A stretch of DNA of 64,000 nt from Vibrio sp. HDW18 (GTDB lineage: Bacteria > Pseudomonadota > Gammaproteobacteria > Enterobacterales > Vibrionaceae). Below are positions 35,270-45,493 of the stretch, piece after piece. The DNA lies in the NCBI RefSeq assembly GCF_011306175.1, contig NZ_CP049913.1, positions 2,356,001 to 2,420,000 of the forward strand, read 5' to 3'. How positions within the stretch are numbered: position 1 is the stretch's first letter; the number at the start of each line of letters is the position of its first letter. The notes below the pieces were generated by a model. The model searched no databases. It was not told the origin of the DNA and saw only the letters and a program-made list of their open reading frames with translations. The translations under genes and the position numbers were made by a program.

Positions 35270-36133
35270 ATGCGTACACGTTTTCCCGCTGAGCTACTGC
35301 TGGTTGTTACCACCTTGTTGGCCGCTGGTGGTTGGGTTTTCTCCAAGCAAGCCATTCAAGAACTTCCCCCTTTTGGTTTCATTGGCTTGCGCTTTATTGC
35401 AGCCTCACTTTGCTTGCTACCATTTTGTTTTTCAGCATTGAAACAAGCTTCACGTCAGGCGTGTCTGCAATCGATCGGGGTTGGCTTGTTACTGGCGATT
35501 TCACTGTTTTGTTGGATCCATGCCATTTCGCTCAGCGCTACCTTAGGTGAAGGCGCATTTATTATGAGCCTGTCGATGCTGTTTGTCCCGCTGCTCGCTT
35601 GGCCTATTTTTGGTCAGCGCCCGATCCGCGCGTTTTGGCTTTCATTGCCCGTTGCCGTGATAGGGCTATTTCTATTAGCTTGGAATGGCACATGGCAATT
35701 TGCCGCCAATCAATTATGGTTTTTAGCCGCGTCCTGTTGCTTGGCACTGCACTTTAATTTTAATAGCCGCTTCTCTAGCCAACTGCCGCCAATGCTATTG
35801 ACCACACTACAATTGTTCACTACAGGATGTTTAGGCATCGCTTTATCGTGGTTCACCGAGAGCTGGCCGACAACCGTGAGTATGATCACTTGGCAATGGT
35901 TTGCACTGAGTGTGCTACTGGCGACCAGTTTGCGCTATTTATTGCAAACCATCGGTCAGAAAAGCGCGAACCCAACCAATGCCGCACTACTAATGCTGCT
36001 TGAGCCAGTATGGACTTTAGTGCTGAGCGTGGTGATTTATCATGAAAGCATGCCATTGAATAAGCTGCTTGGCTGTGGATTCTTATTAGTCTCTTTACTG
36101 TTCTATCGATTGGGTTTATTAAGATTACGTTAG
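35270..36133 (+). CDS. EamA family (DMT) transporter
   Basis: A drug/metabolite transporter with ten membrane helices from two EamA repeats; 287 residues. The first repeat has GGWVFSKQAIQELPPFGFIGLRF and the second ends NAALLMLLEPVWTLVLSVVIYHE, both typical. The substrate is unknown; relatives export amino acids or metabolites. I chose the ATG at 35270; a TTG five codons upstream is possible, and neither has a clear Shine-Dalgarno. It is divergent from sdaC and followed by a T-rich hairpin. Confidence 0.85.
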   Translation: MRTRFPAELLLVVTTLLAAGGWVFSKQAIQELPPFGFIGLRFIAASLCLLPFCFSALKQASRQACLQSIGVGLLLAISLFCWIHAISLSATLGEGAFIMSLSMLFVPLLAWPIFGQRPIRAFWLSLPVAVIGLFLLAWNGTWQFAANQLWFLAASCCLALHFNFNSRFSSQLPPMLLTTLQLFTTGCLGIALSWFTESWPTTVSMITWQWFALSVLLATSLRYLLQTIGQKSANPTNAALLMLLEPVWTLVLSVVIYHESMPLNKLLGCGFLLVSLLFYRLGLLRLR

Positions 36134-36215
36134 TGAATATTGTTCTGATGAGTTAGAGCGATTACAAAAAAGCAGCGCCAGATAGCTTAAATTAAAGATG
36201 AGCTTGTTAATTAAA

Positions 36216-36245
36216 ATTAGCGTTTCTGGCTAATGTTTTGTTTTT
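36216..36245 (+). terminator. Likely terminator after the EamA gene
   Basis: A 6-bp stem ATTAGC/GCTAAT with a 7-nt loop, followed by GTTTTGTTTTT. Confidence 0.6.
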
Positions 36246-36412
36246 GATTTATTGGCCTTTGTTATTTGTAGGAAAATTCTTGTTAGGCGTTCTATGTCTT
36301 TAAATTAATTCAATTTACTCTCATGTTTTTCAAATAATACCATTGCTCATTTTATGACTATTACATTATGATGTTGGGTATAAATGTGATCTCTGCCATA
36401 GGTTGGTAATAG

Positions 36413-39400
36413 TTGAAACGATATTTCTTTACATTGTTGTTAAGTCTTCTTGTGACAACTGCTGTTGCTGCAGACTACCTGGATCCTAGCGAGCGCGAGT
36501 ATCTCAAAAAGAAATCCACGATTACCATCGCGGTGCTGAACGACGTATGGATGCCTTTTTGGGGCGGTTCTGTGCAAGAACCGATAGGAATTGAACATGA
36601 TTTTGCCACAGCACTTGCCCAAGAACTCGGGGTGGCGATTGATTATAAGGTCTTTAATTCTGTAGAGGCGGTACTCAACGCGGTAAAAAGGGGCTATGCC
36701 GACATGGTGGTCGGTTTTGCGCATACACCGATGCGGGAAGGTCAATTTTTATTTTCTGAGCCATTATATGAAAATTTACTGGTAATCTGGTTACGCGAAA
36801 AGAGTATGGCCCAAAGACCACTCGCCAATTTAAGATGGGTTTGTATTAAAGATACGTCGTATTGTGAAATACTAAAAAAACGCGGTTATCCGAAAATGAT
36901 TATCGCACCAAATTACATCAGTTCAGTTGAAATGATCCATCAAGGTGTGGCCGATGCGACGATTGCTAATTATGCTTCATTAAATCACTTTTTAAGTAAA
37001 AGCGGTTTTACTTTAGGTAAGGTTGTTTTTGATCAAGATTTAGGCTCGCAAATTAATCGGGTGTTAATCAATATCAATGAGCCATTATTACTTTCTGCAA
37101 TTAATAAAGTGATGGAGGCGGATAAAAATGGATTAACCAATAACAAATTAAATTCATCTAATGTTTATTTTGTTAATGATCAGGTGGCTTTGAAATCATT
37201 ACGTAGTAAAAAGAATGACACAATTTTACGCTATAGTGTGCAGGATGATCTTTTTCCGATATCCTATTGGGATGAAAAAGAGAAAAAATACAAAGGTTAC
37301 ATACATGATCTAATCGATTTAATGGAATCTAAAAGTATCTTAAAATTTGAATTTGTTCCTGCTTATGGTCGAGATATCGATGAACTTTTGCGGATTGGTA
37401 AAGTGGATTTCGTGCCATTTTATAATATGGACTATATCGATAGGCGAGATTTTATTGACATAGGTAAATATACAGAGCTTGAATTCGGTCATATTAAAAC
37501 TACCAAACCGTATGCGATCCAAATTACGGGTATACTTGATCGCAGCGGAAAATTTAATCTCCAGCTCGCTAATCAAATGGATTTGGAGAATATTAAAATT
37601 TACCGCACACTGAATGAGTTAGAACAAGCATTAAATAGTGGTCAAGTGACGCATGCTTTGCTTAATAAAGTTTTAATTAATCAGATGTTGCTTGATGGAA
37701 AGCAAGATTCATTCACGCAGCTACCCCCGAGTGCGGGTCAAAATTTAAGAGCCGACATTACGATGTTGGTCGGTAAGGATGCATACGCTTTACAAAGTAT
37801 GCTGCAAAAGCTATTGGCGACCTTTAGTCAAGCAGAGATTGATGCAGTTAAAGCTAATTATGATCGTGTGACGGTACATGTGGGTTACGATAAACAGCAG
37901 GTGTTAATTTCTGCGTTGGTGATGTTATGTATTGTGCTGAGTTTCGGTCTTATACTAAGCATTTCTCTTTATCATATGCGTATAAAATTGCGTAGCTCAG
38001 AGCAAGTGGCTCAATTATCATTCGGTCAATTACGCTGGTTGATGGGGTTACTTGATGCGATCCCAAATATGATTTTTATTTCCGACCAAAAAGGGGAAGT
38101 GATATTAGCCAATGCGGCCTATCGAAACAGTTATCAAGCCTGTTGTAATGATGCGTGTATACAGCAACGGCCAGAATGCGCTTTTATGGGCTTACCGACA
38201 GAGGTAGATGCTGAATACTCGATGGTCATTCAAGTGCCAGAGACCAACTGTGTCATCCGTGGATGCCATTTTCATGTCATGCGGCGGGCGATTTATTATC
38301 CGCTCACTCAGCAGCAAGTATATTTAACCCTATTTAACGATATTTCTGAACTCAAACAAACAGAGCTGGCATTGCGTGATTCTAATCAGCAAGCACTGCA
38401 AGCCGTAGAAGCACGCAACCATTTTATGGCGGTAATTAGCCATGAGTTGCGTACCCCGATTGCGGCAATGTTGGGTTTAATGGAATTGTTGACCTCTCGT
38501 TTAAAAAATAGTGAGAGTCAATTACTATTGACCAATGCGATCAGCTCGGCTGAGCGATTAAATTCGCATGTCAATGATATTCTAGATTTTTCTAAAATTG
38601 AGGCACAGCAATTGCAACTCGATATTGCCCAATACAATTTAGCGGATGAACTTGGCCCTTTATTACGTGGCTTTGAAGCCAGTGCTAAAATCAAACAAGT
38701 TGAGTTTGAACTAATTTGGGCTCCTAGTGCATTATTATTGGTCAATTTCGATGCATTACGTTTTAACCAAATCGTCACCAATTTACTCTCTAATGCACTT
38801 AAGTTTACTGAGCGAGGGCGGGTAGTAGTCAAAATTGAGGTGGCCGATCAACACCTTAGTATAGTGGTAGAAGATACCGGTTATGGTATGACTCAAGCTC
38901 AAATTGATTCAATTTTCACTCCCTTTGTGCAAGCCGATAGCAGTATTACGCGCCGATTTGGTGGGACAGGACTAGGGATGTCGATAGTCTCGAACTTGAT
39001 TGAACTGATGCAAGGTAATATTGAAATTGATAGTCAATTTGGCCAGGGAACTCAAATCAAAGTCACTTTGCCAGTGTCCGTTGCACCCTGTGACGAATGC
39101 CAACATCAAACTCTGGCAATCTCGCACCAATCTCCTTATCTGTTGTGGGCTCAAGCGTTAGGTCTTCGAGTTACAGGTAGTCAGTATTGGGTTGAAAAGA
39201 GTAGCCATAATATTTATCCAGACCTTTTGCTTAACAAAGTTCGTGCTACGATGAATGCTATCGGCGAACCATCTGAATCCACTCAGCTACAAGGTCACAT
39301 TTTAGTTGCCGATGATGATCCCATTAACCGGTTATTGATGAGAAAACAGTTAAATCAACTGGGCATTAGCGCAACCTTAGTCAGCGATGGTCGCCAAGCA

Positions 39401-39529
39401 TTCGACAAGCTCGCCGCACAACCCGAGCAGTATGATTTATTGATTACTGACTGCCACATGCCAGAGTTGGATGGTTTTAGCTTGACCCGCAAAGTCAAAC
39501 AAGAGATCCCTCAATTCCAAGGGGTGTGA
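36413..39529 (+). CDS. vieS: VieS hybrid sensor kinase, frame broken in the receiver domain
   Basis: VieS is the BvgS/EvgS-type hybrid kinase that phosphorylates VieA. This frame encodes a signal peptide (1-20), two periplasmic solute-binding-like domains (~30-255 and ~265-485), a membrane helix (~497-518), a PAS-like domain (~540-650), and the kinase with His677 in AVISHELRTP. The ATPase boxes NLLSNALKFTERG, DTGYGMT and FGGTGLGM follow, then a receiver from residue ~963 with Asp1013 in LLITDCHMPELDG. The frame ends TGA at 39527-39529 in the middle of the receiver. The rest of the receiver and the HPt domain continue in another frame (next entry). The start is a TTG with a weak AGGT upstream; no better start gives the signal peptide. 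The phosphorelay would be broken unless the frameshift is an error. Confidence 0.88.
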   Translation: MKRYFFTLLLSLLVTTAVAADYLDPSEREYLKKKSTITIAVLNDVWMPFWGGSVQEPIGIEHDFATALAQELGVAIDYKVFNSVEAVLNAVKRGYADMVVGFAHTPMREGQFLFSEPLYENLLVIWLREKSMAQRPLANLRWVCIKDTSYCEILKKRGYPKMIIAPNYISSVEMIHQGVADATIANYASLNHFLSKSGFTLGKVVFDQDLGSQINRVLININEPLLLSAINKVMEADKNGLTNNKLNSSNVYFVNDQVALKSLRSKKNDTILRYSVQDDLFPISYWDEKEKKYKGYIHDLIDLMESKSILKFEFVPAYGRDIDELLRIGKVDFVPFYNMDYIDRRDFIDIGKYTELEFGHIKTTKPYAIQITGILDRSGKFNLQLANQMDLENIKIYRTLNELEQALNSGQVTHALLNKVLINQMLLDGKQDSFTQLPPSAGQNLRADITMLVGKDAYALQSMLQKLLATFSQAEIDAVKANYDRVTVHVGYDKQQVLISALVMLCIVLSFGLILSISLYHMRIKLRSSEQVAQLSFGQLRWLMGLLDAIPNMIFISDQKGEVILANAAYRNSYQACCNDACIQQRPECAFMGLPTEVDAEYSMVIQVPETNCVIRGCHFHVMRRAIYYPLTQQQVYLTLFNDISELKQTELALRDSNQQALQAVEARNHFMAVISHELRTPIAAMLGLMELLTSRLKNSESQLLLTNAISSAERLNSHVNDILDFSKIEAQQLQLDIAQYNLADELGPLLRGFEASAKIKQVEFELIWAPSALLLVNFDALRFNQIVTNLLSNALKFTERGRVVVKIEVADQHLSIVVEDTGYGMTQAQIDSIFTPFVQADSSITRRFGGTGLGMSIVSNLIELMQGNIEIDSQFGQGTQIKVTLPVSVAPCDECQHQTLAISHQSPYLLWAQALGLRVTGSQYWVEKSSHNIYPDLLLNKVRATMNAIGEPSESTQLQGHILVADDDPINRLLMRKQLNQLGISATLVSDGRQAFDKLAAQPEQYDLLITDCHMPELDGFSLTRKVKQEIPQFQGV

Positions 39530-39981
39530 TTGGTTGTACCGCGGAGGATTCGCGTTTGGCGGCCGAGCAGGCTGAGCAGTCGGGTATGGATAAAGTGATT
39601 TATAAGCCGTACAGCTTGATGACACTCAGAGAAACCTTGAGCCTTTATTTGACAACTCAAGTGGTGGGCGTTGTAGCGAGCGCGTGGTTAGATGCCTATG
39701 AGCCGGATGAACAGCAAGAGATGGCATCGGTGGTGGTAGATTCTTTTACTCAGGACATCGCATTATTGAATCAAGCTGACTGTGATGTTAAAGCGCTTGC
39801 GCACAGGATCAAAGGCGCTGCGGGAGCTTTGCAACTATCACAACTGGCAGAACTCGCAAAAACCGTGGAAAAACAAAACGCACCACAACAACTGGTGGTA
39901 GACAAACAGCAATTGATCAATGCCATGTATGAAGTCGTCGAGCAGGCACAGCAGTGGCTTAATCAGCATCAGAGCGAATAA
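39526..39981 (+). pseudogene. vieS: C-terminal fragment of VieS (receiver end and HPt domain)
   Basis: This frame continues the protein exactly where the 1038-residue frame stops. IGCTAEDSRLAAEQ, then MDKVIYKPYS with the conserved receiver Lys, completes the receiver. The HPt domain follows, with its phosphorylatable His in LAHRIKGAAGALQL (codon at 39802). Joined, the two parts give about 1190 residues, the normal length for this architecture. The junction reads CAAGGGGTGTGATTGG. Removing one GT repeat gives a continuous FQGVIGCT, and adding one G also restores the frame. It has no ribosome binding site of its own and would not be made separately in a useful amount. It ends 4 bp before vieA. 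Confidence 0.8.
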
Positions 39982-39985
39982 CGTG

Positions 39986-41746
39986 ATGAAAATACTGATA
40001 GTGGAAGATGATCGGATCCAGGCAACTAGTCTGAAACTTAAATTAAGGCAACTTGGATTGCATGAGGTGATTTGGGCTGAAAATGGAATGGCCGCGCTAG
40101 CCTTATGTAACACCGTGAGCGTTGATTTGATGTTTTGTGATATTCGTATGCCACAAATGGATGGCATCAGTTTGTTATCACAACTGAGCCAACAAGTGCC
40201 CAATTTAGGGGTAGTGGTGGTGAGTGCGGTTGAGGATGCCATTCTTGAGCTGACCCGCAATATGTGCAGTTTGGCCGGCTTTCCTTATGTGGATTGTTTA
40301 GCCAAACCTTATGCCTTGGATTCGCTACAGCGAGTGATCGACAGCTTTAATAAGCAAGTTCAAGCGGAGGATGAGCGTGAACGCTACTCAACGCTGAGTC
40401 TAACTAAGGATGACATAAAACACGCTTTTGAGCATGATTATATTTTTAATTATTATCAACCGCAGTTTGATTTTCGCACTGGGGCGATGGTCGGCGTCGA
40501 AGCGTTGGTGCGTTATCAGCATCCAGTGCACGGTACGCTTAGCCCTGCGGTGTTTTTACCTCTGATTGAGCAATGTGGTTTGCATGATCAGCTATTTTTA
40601 ACCGTACTCGAAAAGTCGATTTCCGCATTGGCAAGCATTGCCGCTGATTTGCAGCTTTCGATCAACATTAGCCAATCTAATTTGCAGCAAGCGATTTGCG
40701 ATCCGATCCTTGCGATTTGTGAACAACACCATTTTGCGCCTAGCCAGCTGACTTTAGAGCTGACCGAACATGAAGTTTATAACGGCACCATGACCTCGCT
40801 TGCCAATCTGGCTCGACTGCGCATGTATGGTGTCGGTTTGTCGATTGATGATTTTGGCACAGGCTACGCTTCATTAGCGCAACTGGCGCAATTACCGTTT
40901 ACTGAGCTGAAAATTGACCGTAGTTTTGTGCACGATCTAGCCACCAATTACAAACATCAGCAATTGACTAATATGTGCCTTTTGTTGGCGCAATCTTTGG
41001 GGTTACATTGTGTGGTGGAAGGGGTTGAAACTGAAGAAACTTGGCAATATTTACGCCATCTTGGGGTCGATACTTGCCAAGGTTATTACGCAGCTAAGCC
41101 GATGCCGATTGCACAACTGAGTGAGCTGTATAGCAAAAATCGTCATCAGCACTTAGATGGTCAGAGCATGGATAATGGCTGGCAAATTTTGTTGGTCGAC
41201 AGTCAAATGACCAGTGCACAGGCCTTACAAAAAATTCTGCGCAAAGCCGTCAATGTTAGCCAAGTGTTTATCGCGCAGGATGTTGAACAAGCTCAGCATA
41301 TATTGCGTGATTTACCGATCAATGTGCTGGTGGTGGAAAGTAAGCTGCTATCGGCGCTTGAAGTAGATGATTTTTGTGACTACCTTGATCTTGATTATCA
41401 AGGGGTGTTTATGGAGTTGCAAGATAGCTTAGTTGTGGAGGATTTATCCCGTGAGGGGAGTGCAACGATTGTGAAAGCGAGCACCTTAGCGGAAACCGCC
41501 AATCGTATCTTGCAGCAAGCCGAACGCTGTAACTCACACTTACTCAGTACCTCAAATGAACTCGAGCAGCTTTCAGAACGAGAGCTGACGGTGGCTAAGA
41601 TGCTCGTCGAAGGGCTGTCCAACAAACAAATTGCCCTGCAACTGGATATTAACCAAAAAACCGTCAGTACCTACAAGACCCGAGTTATGACGAAATTAGG
41701 TATTAAATCAGCCGTTGAGTTGGTGCGATTTGTAACAATTAAATAG
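39986..41746 (+). CDS. vieA: VieA response regulator with EAL c-di-GMP phosphodiesterase domain
   Basis: VieA lowers c-di-GMP and thereby represses biofilm and supports virulence gene expression in V. cholerae. The 586 residues hold a receiver (1-120, phospho-acceptor Asp52 in MFCDIRMPQMDG) and an EAL domain (~140-385) with the catalytic EAL Glu172 (GVEALVRYQ). Other EAL-domain motifs are LELTEHEVY, IDDFGTGYASL, ELKIDRSFV and VVEGVETEE. A second receiver-like region without obvious acidic pocket (~395-500) and a LuxR-type helix-turn-helix (~515-580, LSERELTVAKMLVEGLSNKQIA) follow. All EAL catalytic motifs look intact. It is just after vieS and 11 bp before vieB; the start MKILIVEDD is the family start. 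Confidence 0.94.
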   Translation: MKILIVEDDRIQATSLKLKLRQLGLHEVIWAENGMAALALCNTVSVDLMFCDIRMPQMDGISLLSQLSQQVPNLGVVVVSAVEDAILELTRNMCSLAGFPYVDCLAKPYALDSLQRVIDSFNKQVQAEDERERYSTLSLTKDDIKHAFEHDYIFNYYQPQFDFRTGAMVGVEALVRYQHPVHGTLSPAVFLPLIEQCGLHDQLFLTVLEKSISALASIAADLQLSINISQSNLQQAICDPILAICEQHHFAPSQLTLELTEHEVYNGTMTSLANLARLRMYGVGLSIDDFGTGYASLAQLAQLPFTELKIDRSFVHDLATNYKHQQLTNMCLLLAQSLGLHCVVEGVETEETWQYLRHLGVDTCQGYYAAKPMPIAQLSELYSKNRHQHLDGQSMDNGWQILLVDSQMTSAQALQKILRKAVNVSQVFIAQDVEQAQHILRDLPINVLVVESKLLSALEVDDFCDYLDLDYQGVFMELQDSLVVEDLSREGSATIVKASTLAETANRILQQAERCNSHLLSTSNELEQLSERELTVAKMLVEGLSNKQIALQLDINQKTVSTYKTRVMTKLGIKSAVELVRFVTIK

Positions 41747-41757
41747 ATATTAGAGAT

Positions 41758-43410
41758 ATGGCAATTCCTTCATTTTCTGAACTCAAAGTTTTGGTTATTG
41801 ACGATGCTCCCATCGTGCTCACCAGTTTGCGCAGTATGTTGCTCAAGTTGGGGTTTTTAGAGCCGAATGTGGTATGTAGTAAAAGCCCACGTGCGGCAGT
41901 ATTTATGGCTGGGCGTCAGAAGTTTGATATTTTTATTTGTGATTATAACTTTGGTAAGGAATTGAATGGTAAGCAAATTTTTGAAGAGTTGAAGCACTAT
42001 AAGCTGCTTAAACAGGAAGCGGTATTTGTCCTCGTGACTGGCGAGAGCTCATCTTATGTGGTGCACTCGATTTTAGAAATGAAACCCGATGAATATATAC
42101 TGAAGCCGTTTAATATTCTGACTTTACAAGATCGCCTCACCCAAGCAATAGCGCGCAAACATGCGCTGCAAGCGTTATATAAAGCAGAGGCAGATGGAGA
42201 GGCTGAACTCGGTTTGAGTTTGTGTGATGAACTGGAGCCATTTAACAACGATTATTATTATGTGATTCAAAAATTTCGCGGCGATTTTTTAACCCAATTA
42301 CGGCGCTTTGATTGTGCACGTGAAGTCTATTTGGAAACCTTAGAGCACAAAGACTTTGATTGGGCGAAAATCGGGCTGGCGAATGCGCTAAAACAAACTG
42401 GACGTCATGTCGAAGCGACGCAAGTGATCCAAGAACTGCTAGCCAGTACTCCCAATAATGTGCGCGCTCGGGTGGAAGCAGCCAGTATCAGTTTAAGTAA
42501 TAACTCCATTCCAGATGCGATCCATCATTTACAGATTGCCAACCAAATTGTGCCAGGGCACTCGGATCGTGAATGGGTACTGGCTAATCTTTGTCTATCG
42601 GTAGGCGATACGATCTCTGCGTTGGAGCGTTATCGTTTGTATACCGAGATAAATAAAGAAACCTATCGCAATACCCACCATATGCAGCTTAATTTAATTC
42701 GTATTTTATTGTATGCCGTGCGTCAGGCAGAGCCGACCCTGCGCGATCAATGGTTGTCACAAGCAAAATCGATATTGAAAGGGCTGTATGATAAGGGCCA
42801 GCATGAGGAGCTAATGCCTCAGTTAGAATTGGTTGCCGCGCATCTGGCGATGGAAGAGGGGGAACTGGGCATATCGGTGGATATCTTAAATAAGATTTAT
42901 CGTGCCAAACCGTTTGAGTTATTTGAAGATCGCTATCATTTCACTTGGCTGCTGAATGTGATGGGATTTGATTCTGAATTTGCCAAATGCATCGGTTGGT
43001 GTAATGAAGCATTACTGAATCAAGAGGGTGGGATTTTGCTGGAAAGCAAAATCGCATTGGGTAAAGCATTGAAACAAACTAATGAGGATAAATTGCAATG
43101 GCTGGAACAGCGTTATCAAGCGTTATGCAATAAACAACAAACGATAGATTCGCTTCTGGATATTTATATTGAAATCTTAAATCGTTGCCCGACGTTACGT
43201 ACGGTTTGTATGAAAGTGATCACCATTTTATCTCGCTATTGGCCAACTAAACTCACGGGTACGGAAACCGATGAGTTACTGAAAAACTGTCACCGTACAA
43301 TCCTGCAGTTAATGAGCGAAGAAGAATTAGTCAATGCCAAGTACAGTGAATTGTATAAAAAAGCCATCACATTCCGGATGGGGCACCGTACTGAGCAGGA
43401 GAATATTTAA
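41758..43410 (+). CDS. vieB: VieB receiver-TPR protein
   Basis: Third gene of vieSAB. VieB has been reported to inhibit VieS autophosphorylation/phosphotransfer. The 550 residues begin with a receiver (VLVIDDAPIV, IFICDYNFGKELNGKQ with the phospho-acceptor Asp, LVTGESSS, DEYILKPFN), then about 400 residues of tetratricopeptide-like helices (e.g. GLANALKQTGRHVEATQVIQ, AIHHLQIANQIVPGHSD). No output DNA-binding or enzymatic domain is seen, which fits a protein-protein inhibitor. It starts 11 bp after vieA and ends at a strong terminator. Confidence 0.92.
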   Translation: MAIPSFSELKVLVIDDAPIVLTSLRSMLLKLGFLEPNVVCSKSPRAAVFMAGRQKFDIFICDYNFGKELNGKQIFEELKHYKLLKQEAVFVLVTGESSSYVVHSILEMKPDEYILKPFNILTLQDRLTQAIARKHALQALYKAEADGEAELGLSLCDELEPFNNDYYYVIQKFRGDFLTQLRRFDCAREVYLETLEHKDFDWAKIGLANALKQTGRHVEATQVIQELLASTPNNVRARVEAASISLSNNSIPDAIHHLQIANQIVPGHSDREWVLANLCLSVGDTISALERYRLYTEINKETYRNTHHMQLNLIRILLYAVRQAEPTLRDQWLSQAKSILKGLYDKGQHEELMPQLELVAAHLAMEEGELGISVDILNKIYRAKPFELFEDRYHFTWLLNVMGFDSEFAKCIGWCNEALLNQEGGILLESKIALGKALKQTNEDKLQWLEQRYQALCNKQQTIDSLLDIYIEILNRCPTLRTVCMKVITILSRYWPTKLTGTETDELLKNCHRTILQLMSEEELVNAKYSELYKKAITFRMGHRTEQENI

Positions 43411-43440
43411 CTTTATGATTTGTTGAGCTAATCGAGTTTT

Positions 43441-43471
43441 AAGGCCGAATCCGTTATGTTTCGGCCTTTTT
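43441..43471 (+). terminator. Intrinsic terminator after vieB
   Basis: A 9-bp stem AAGGCCGAA/TTCGGCCTT with a 10-nt loop runs into TTTTT. It lies between convergent vieB and the chemoreceptor gene and may work for both. Confidence 0.85.
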
Positions 43472-43484
43472 ATATGTTAAATGA

Positions 43485-45179
43485 TTAAGCTCTATAGCGT
43501 TCGACTTGTTGCTGCATCTCTTCCGCTAATCGCGCTAATTCGACTGTTGCCGCTGAGCTTTGTTCGGCTCCTGCTGCGGTTTGGTCGGAAATATCGCTGA
43601 TGGCGATGATATTTTTATTAATCTCTTCGGTCACGGCGGTTTGCTGCTCCGAGGCGGCAGCAATTTGCAGATTCATACTTGAGATTCGATCCACGTTACT
43701 GGTGATGGCATTGAGCGCACTACCAGCTAAGCGGGCCTTTTCGACCGCTTTGCTTGCGGAGTCAACACCTTGTTCAATCCATTGGGTTGAATCACGACTA
43801 CTTTGCTGCAAACGTTGCACCGTCTCTAAAATTTGCTTAGTCGAGTCTTGGGTTCGACTAGCGAGCGTGCGAACTTCATCGGCGACCACGGCAAAACCAC
43901 GCCCTTGCTCACCCGCCCGCGCCGCTTCAATCGCCGCATTCAACGCGAGTAAATTAGTTTGTTCAGAAATACTTTGAATCACATCTATCACACTACCTAT
44001 CGCTTCTGAATCCGCCGCTAGCATCTGGATCGCGGAGCGCATTTTTTGTAAATCGGCTGCCAGTCCTTCAATCATAGAGATATTGTCACCAACCACTTGG
44101 TGGCCTTGTTGTGCGGCCAGTTCCGCTTGCTCTGAGGCTTGCGCGGCTAAGCCTGCATTTTGGGCGACTTCATGCACGGTGGCGGTAAATTGATGAATGG
44201 CGGCTGCGATCTGCTGGGTTTGTGCCTGTTGCTCGACAATACTTTGCTTGGCTTGCAAGGTTACCGCGGCATTTTCTTCGGCGGCGCTGGCTAAGGTTGC
44301 GATCGAGTGGCGGTTGCTGCCAATCACCTTTTGGAAGCTTTCCACAATCCGGTTGACGTATTGACTAATTGTCGAAAACTCATCGTTGCCCGTGACTGGA
44401 ATGCGCTGAGTAAGGTCGCCATTGGCAATATGGTTGACTGAACTTGCCAGCTCCACCACTGCATGGTTAACGCGATGGGTGATGAGCAGTGCCAAGGTGG
44501 TGGTGACAATCAGTGCCAATCCTCCGAGCAAGCCGACCTCCCAACTAAATTGGTCAATATCTCGCTCGGCTGCCGCTAAATAGCGGTTACCTTCGCTAAT
44601 TTGTAGGGTCAGAAATGCGTTGGCACTTTGCTTAATGTCACTGAGTAAGGGGTTGATGCGCTGCAGCAAAATCAGATTGGCGGCATCGAACTCTTGTTGG
44701 GCCAATTGATTGAGTGCTGGGGTAAAACCTTGCTCAGTCACCATGATGATTTGCTCTTTTAAGCGGATCGCGAGTGAGCGTTCTTCCACGCTCAGCTCAC
44801 TGGCTAAAATGTCCGTTTCAATCATTTGTTGCAGATGGCTTAGTGACTGAGTAATGGCATCACTGTGCATCTCAACGGCGTGATTGTGCATAGTGGCAAA
44901 TTTTGAGCTCGGATCATGTTGGAAGGAGAGTAACAACTGGCTACGCGCCGTTTCGATCTCATCTAAAATACGCCCAGCACGGATGGTGTTCAGCATGTTT
45001 TTCCCATGCATGATCTCAATGGTATTGGCCGCGCTGCGCATGCCGGCGAGCCCTTCATAGCCTAAAAATAGGATCGATACAATAATTAATACGACGATAA
45101 GTTTTAAGCGAAAAGCAACACTGTGCAGTGAGTGGGGTAACTTGGTGGCAGAATGGTTTAATGAGTTGGGGGTCATCAT
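43485..45179 (-). CDS. Methyl-accepting chemotaxis protein
   Basis: Transmembrane chemoreceptor; 564 residues. A membrane helix (~26-45) is followed by a four-helix-bundle periplasmic sensor (~50-205), a second helix (~212-234), HAMP (~235-288) and the cytoplasmic signalling hairpin. The hairpin tip [19 protein letters not shown] contacts CheA/CheW. No C-terminal CheR-binding pentapeptide is seen (it ends QQVERYRA). The start is ATG ATG at 45179/45176. A loose FliA-like promoter (TAAA-N14-GCAATATT on the minus strand) lies in the upstream region. The ligand cannot be told. Confidence 0.92.
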   Translation of the reverse strand: MMTPNSLNHSATKLPHSLHSVAFRLKLIVVLIIVSILFLGYEGLAGMRSAANTIEIMHGKNMLNTIRAGRILDEIETARSQLLLSFQHDPSSKFATMHNHAVEMHSDAITQSLSHLQQMIETDILASELSVEERSLAIRLKEQIIMVTEQGFTPALNQLAQQEFDAANLILLQRINPLLSDIKQSANAFLTLQISEGNRYLAAAERDIDQFSWEVGLLGGLALIVTTTLALLITHRVNHAVVELASSVNHIANGDLTQRIPVTGNDEFSTISQYVNRIVESFQKVIGSNRHSIATLASAAEENAAVTLQAKQSIVEQQAQTQQIAAAIHQFTATVHEVAQNAGLAAQASEQAELAAQQGHQVVGDNISMIEGLAADLQKMRSAIQMLAADSEAIGSVIDVIQSISEQTNLLALNAAIEAARAGEQGRGFAVVADEVRTLASRTQDSTKQILETVQRLQQSSRDSTQWIEQGVDSASKAVEKARLAGSALNAITSNVDRISSMNLQIAAASEQQTAVTEEINKNIIAISDISDQTAAGAEQSSAATVELARLAEEMQQQVERYRA

Positions 45180-45493
45180 TATTCAGTTCCGTAAAAAAAG
45201 TTAAGGTGTAAAGATAATATTGCATTTTCATTGCACTTTTATTGCAAACGAGTCGGTGTGAGCATGTGGCAATTAATTATGCGAGGCATATCAAGGCATT
45301 AAGGTGGCATTGATCGCGATTTCAGCTATGTCAGTAATCGTGCTGTTATGCCAGTGCTGCGGGCCAATACGGTGAAACCCCGATAGTTGGTAGCTATCGG
45401 GGTTTCGAATTTTTAGACTTTTCGGTTGGTAAGACCGATGATCTTATTTATGCAAAAGGTTGGATTTGCTCCGATTAATTCCTAGGTAGGGAA
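45180..45493 (+). ncRNA. Intergenic region with a possible plus-strand small RNA and terminator
   Basis: No protein gene. A 13-bp perfect hairpin GAAACCCCGATAG/CTATCGGGGTTTC (45374-45406, 7-nt loop) is followed on the plus strand by GAATTTTTA and on the minus strand by no T run. Since no plus-strand gene precedes it, it could end an unannotated small RNA. Three TTGCA motifs spaced exactly 11 bp (45220, 45231, 45242) lie upstream. The transcript is speculative; the hairpin is certain. Confidence 0.3.

Noticed and set aside
39515-39530. Programmed -1 frameshift in vieS
   Set aside because: CAAGGGGTGTG is not a canonical slippery heptamer and no stimulatory pseudoknot was evident; a mutation or sequencing error is simpler.
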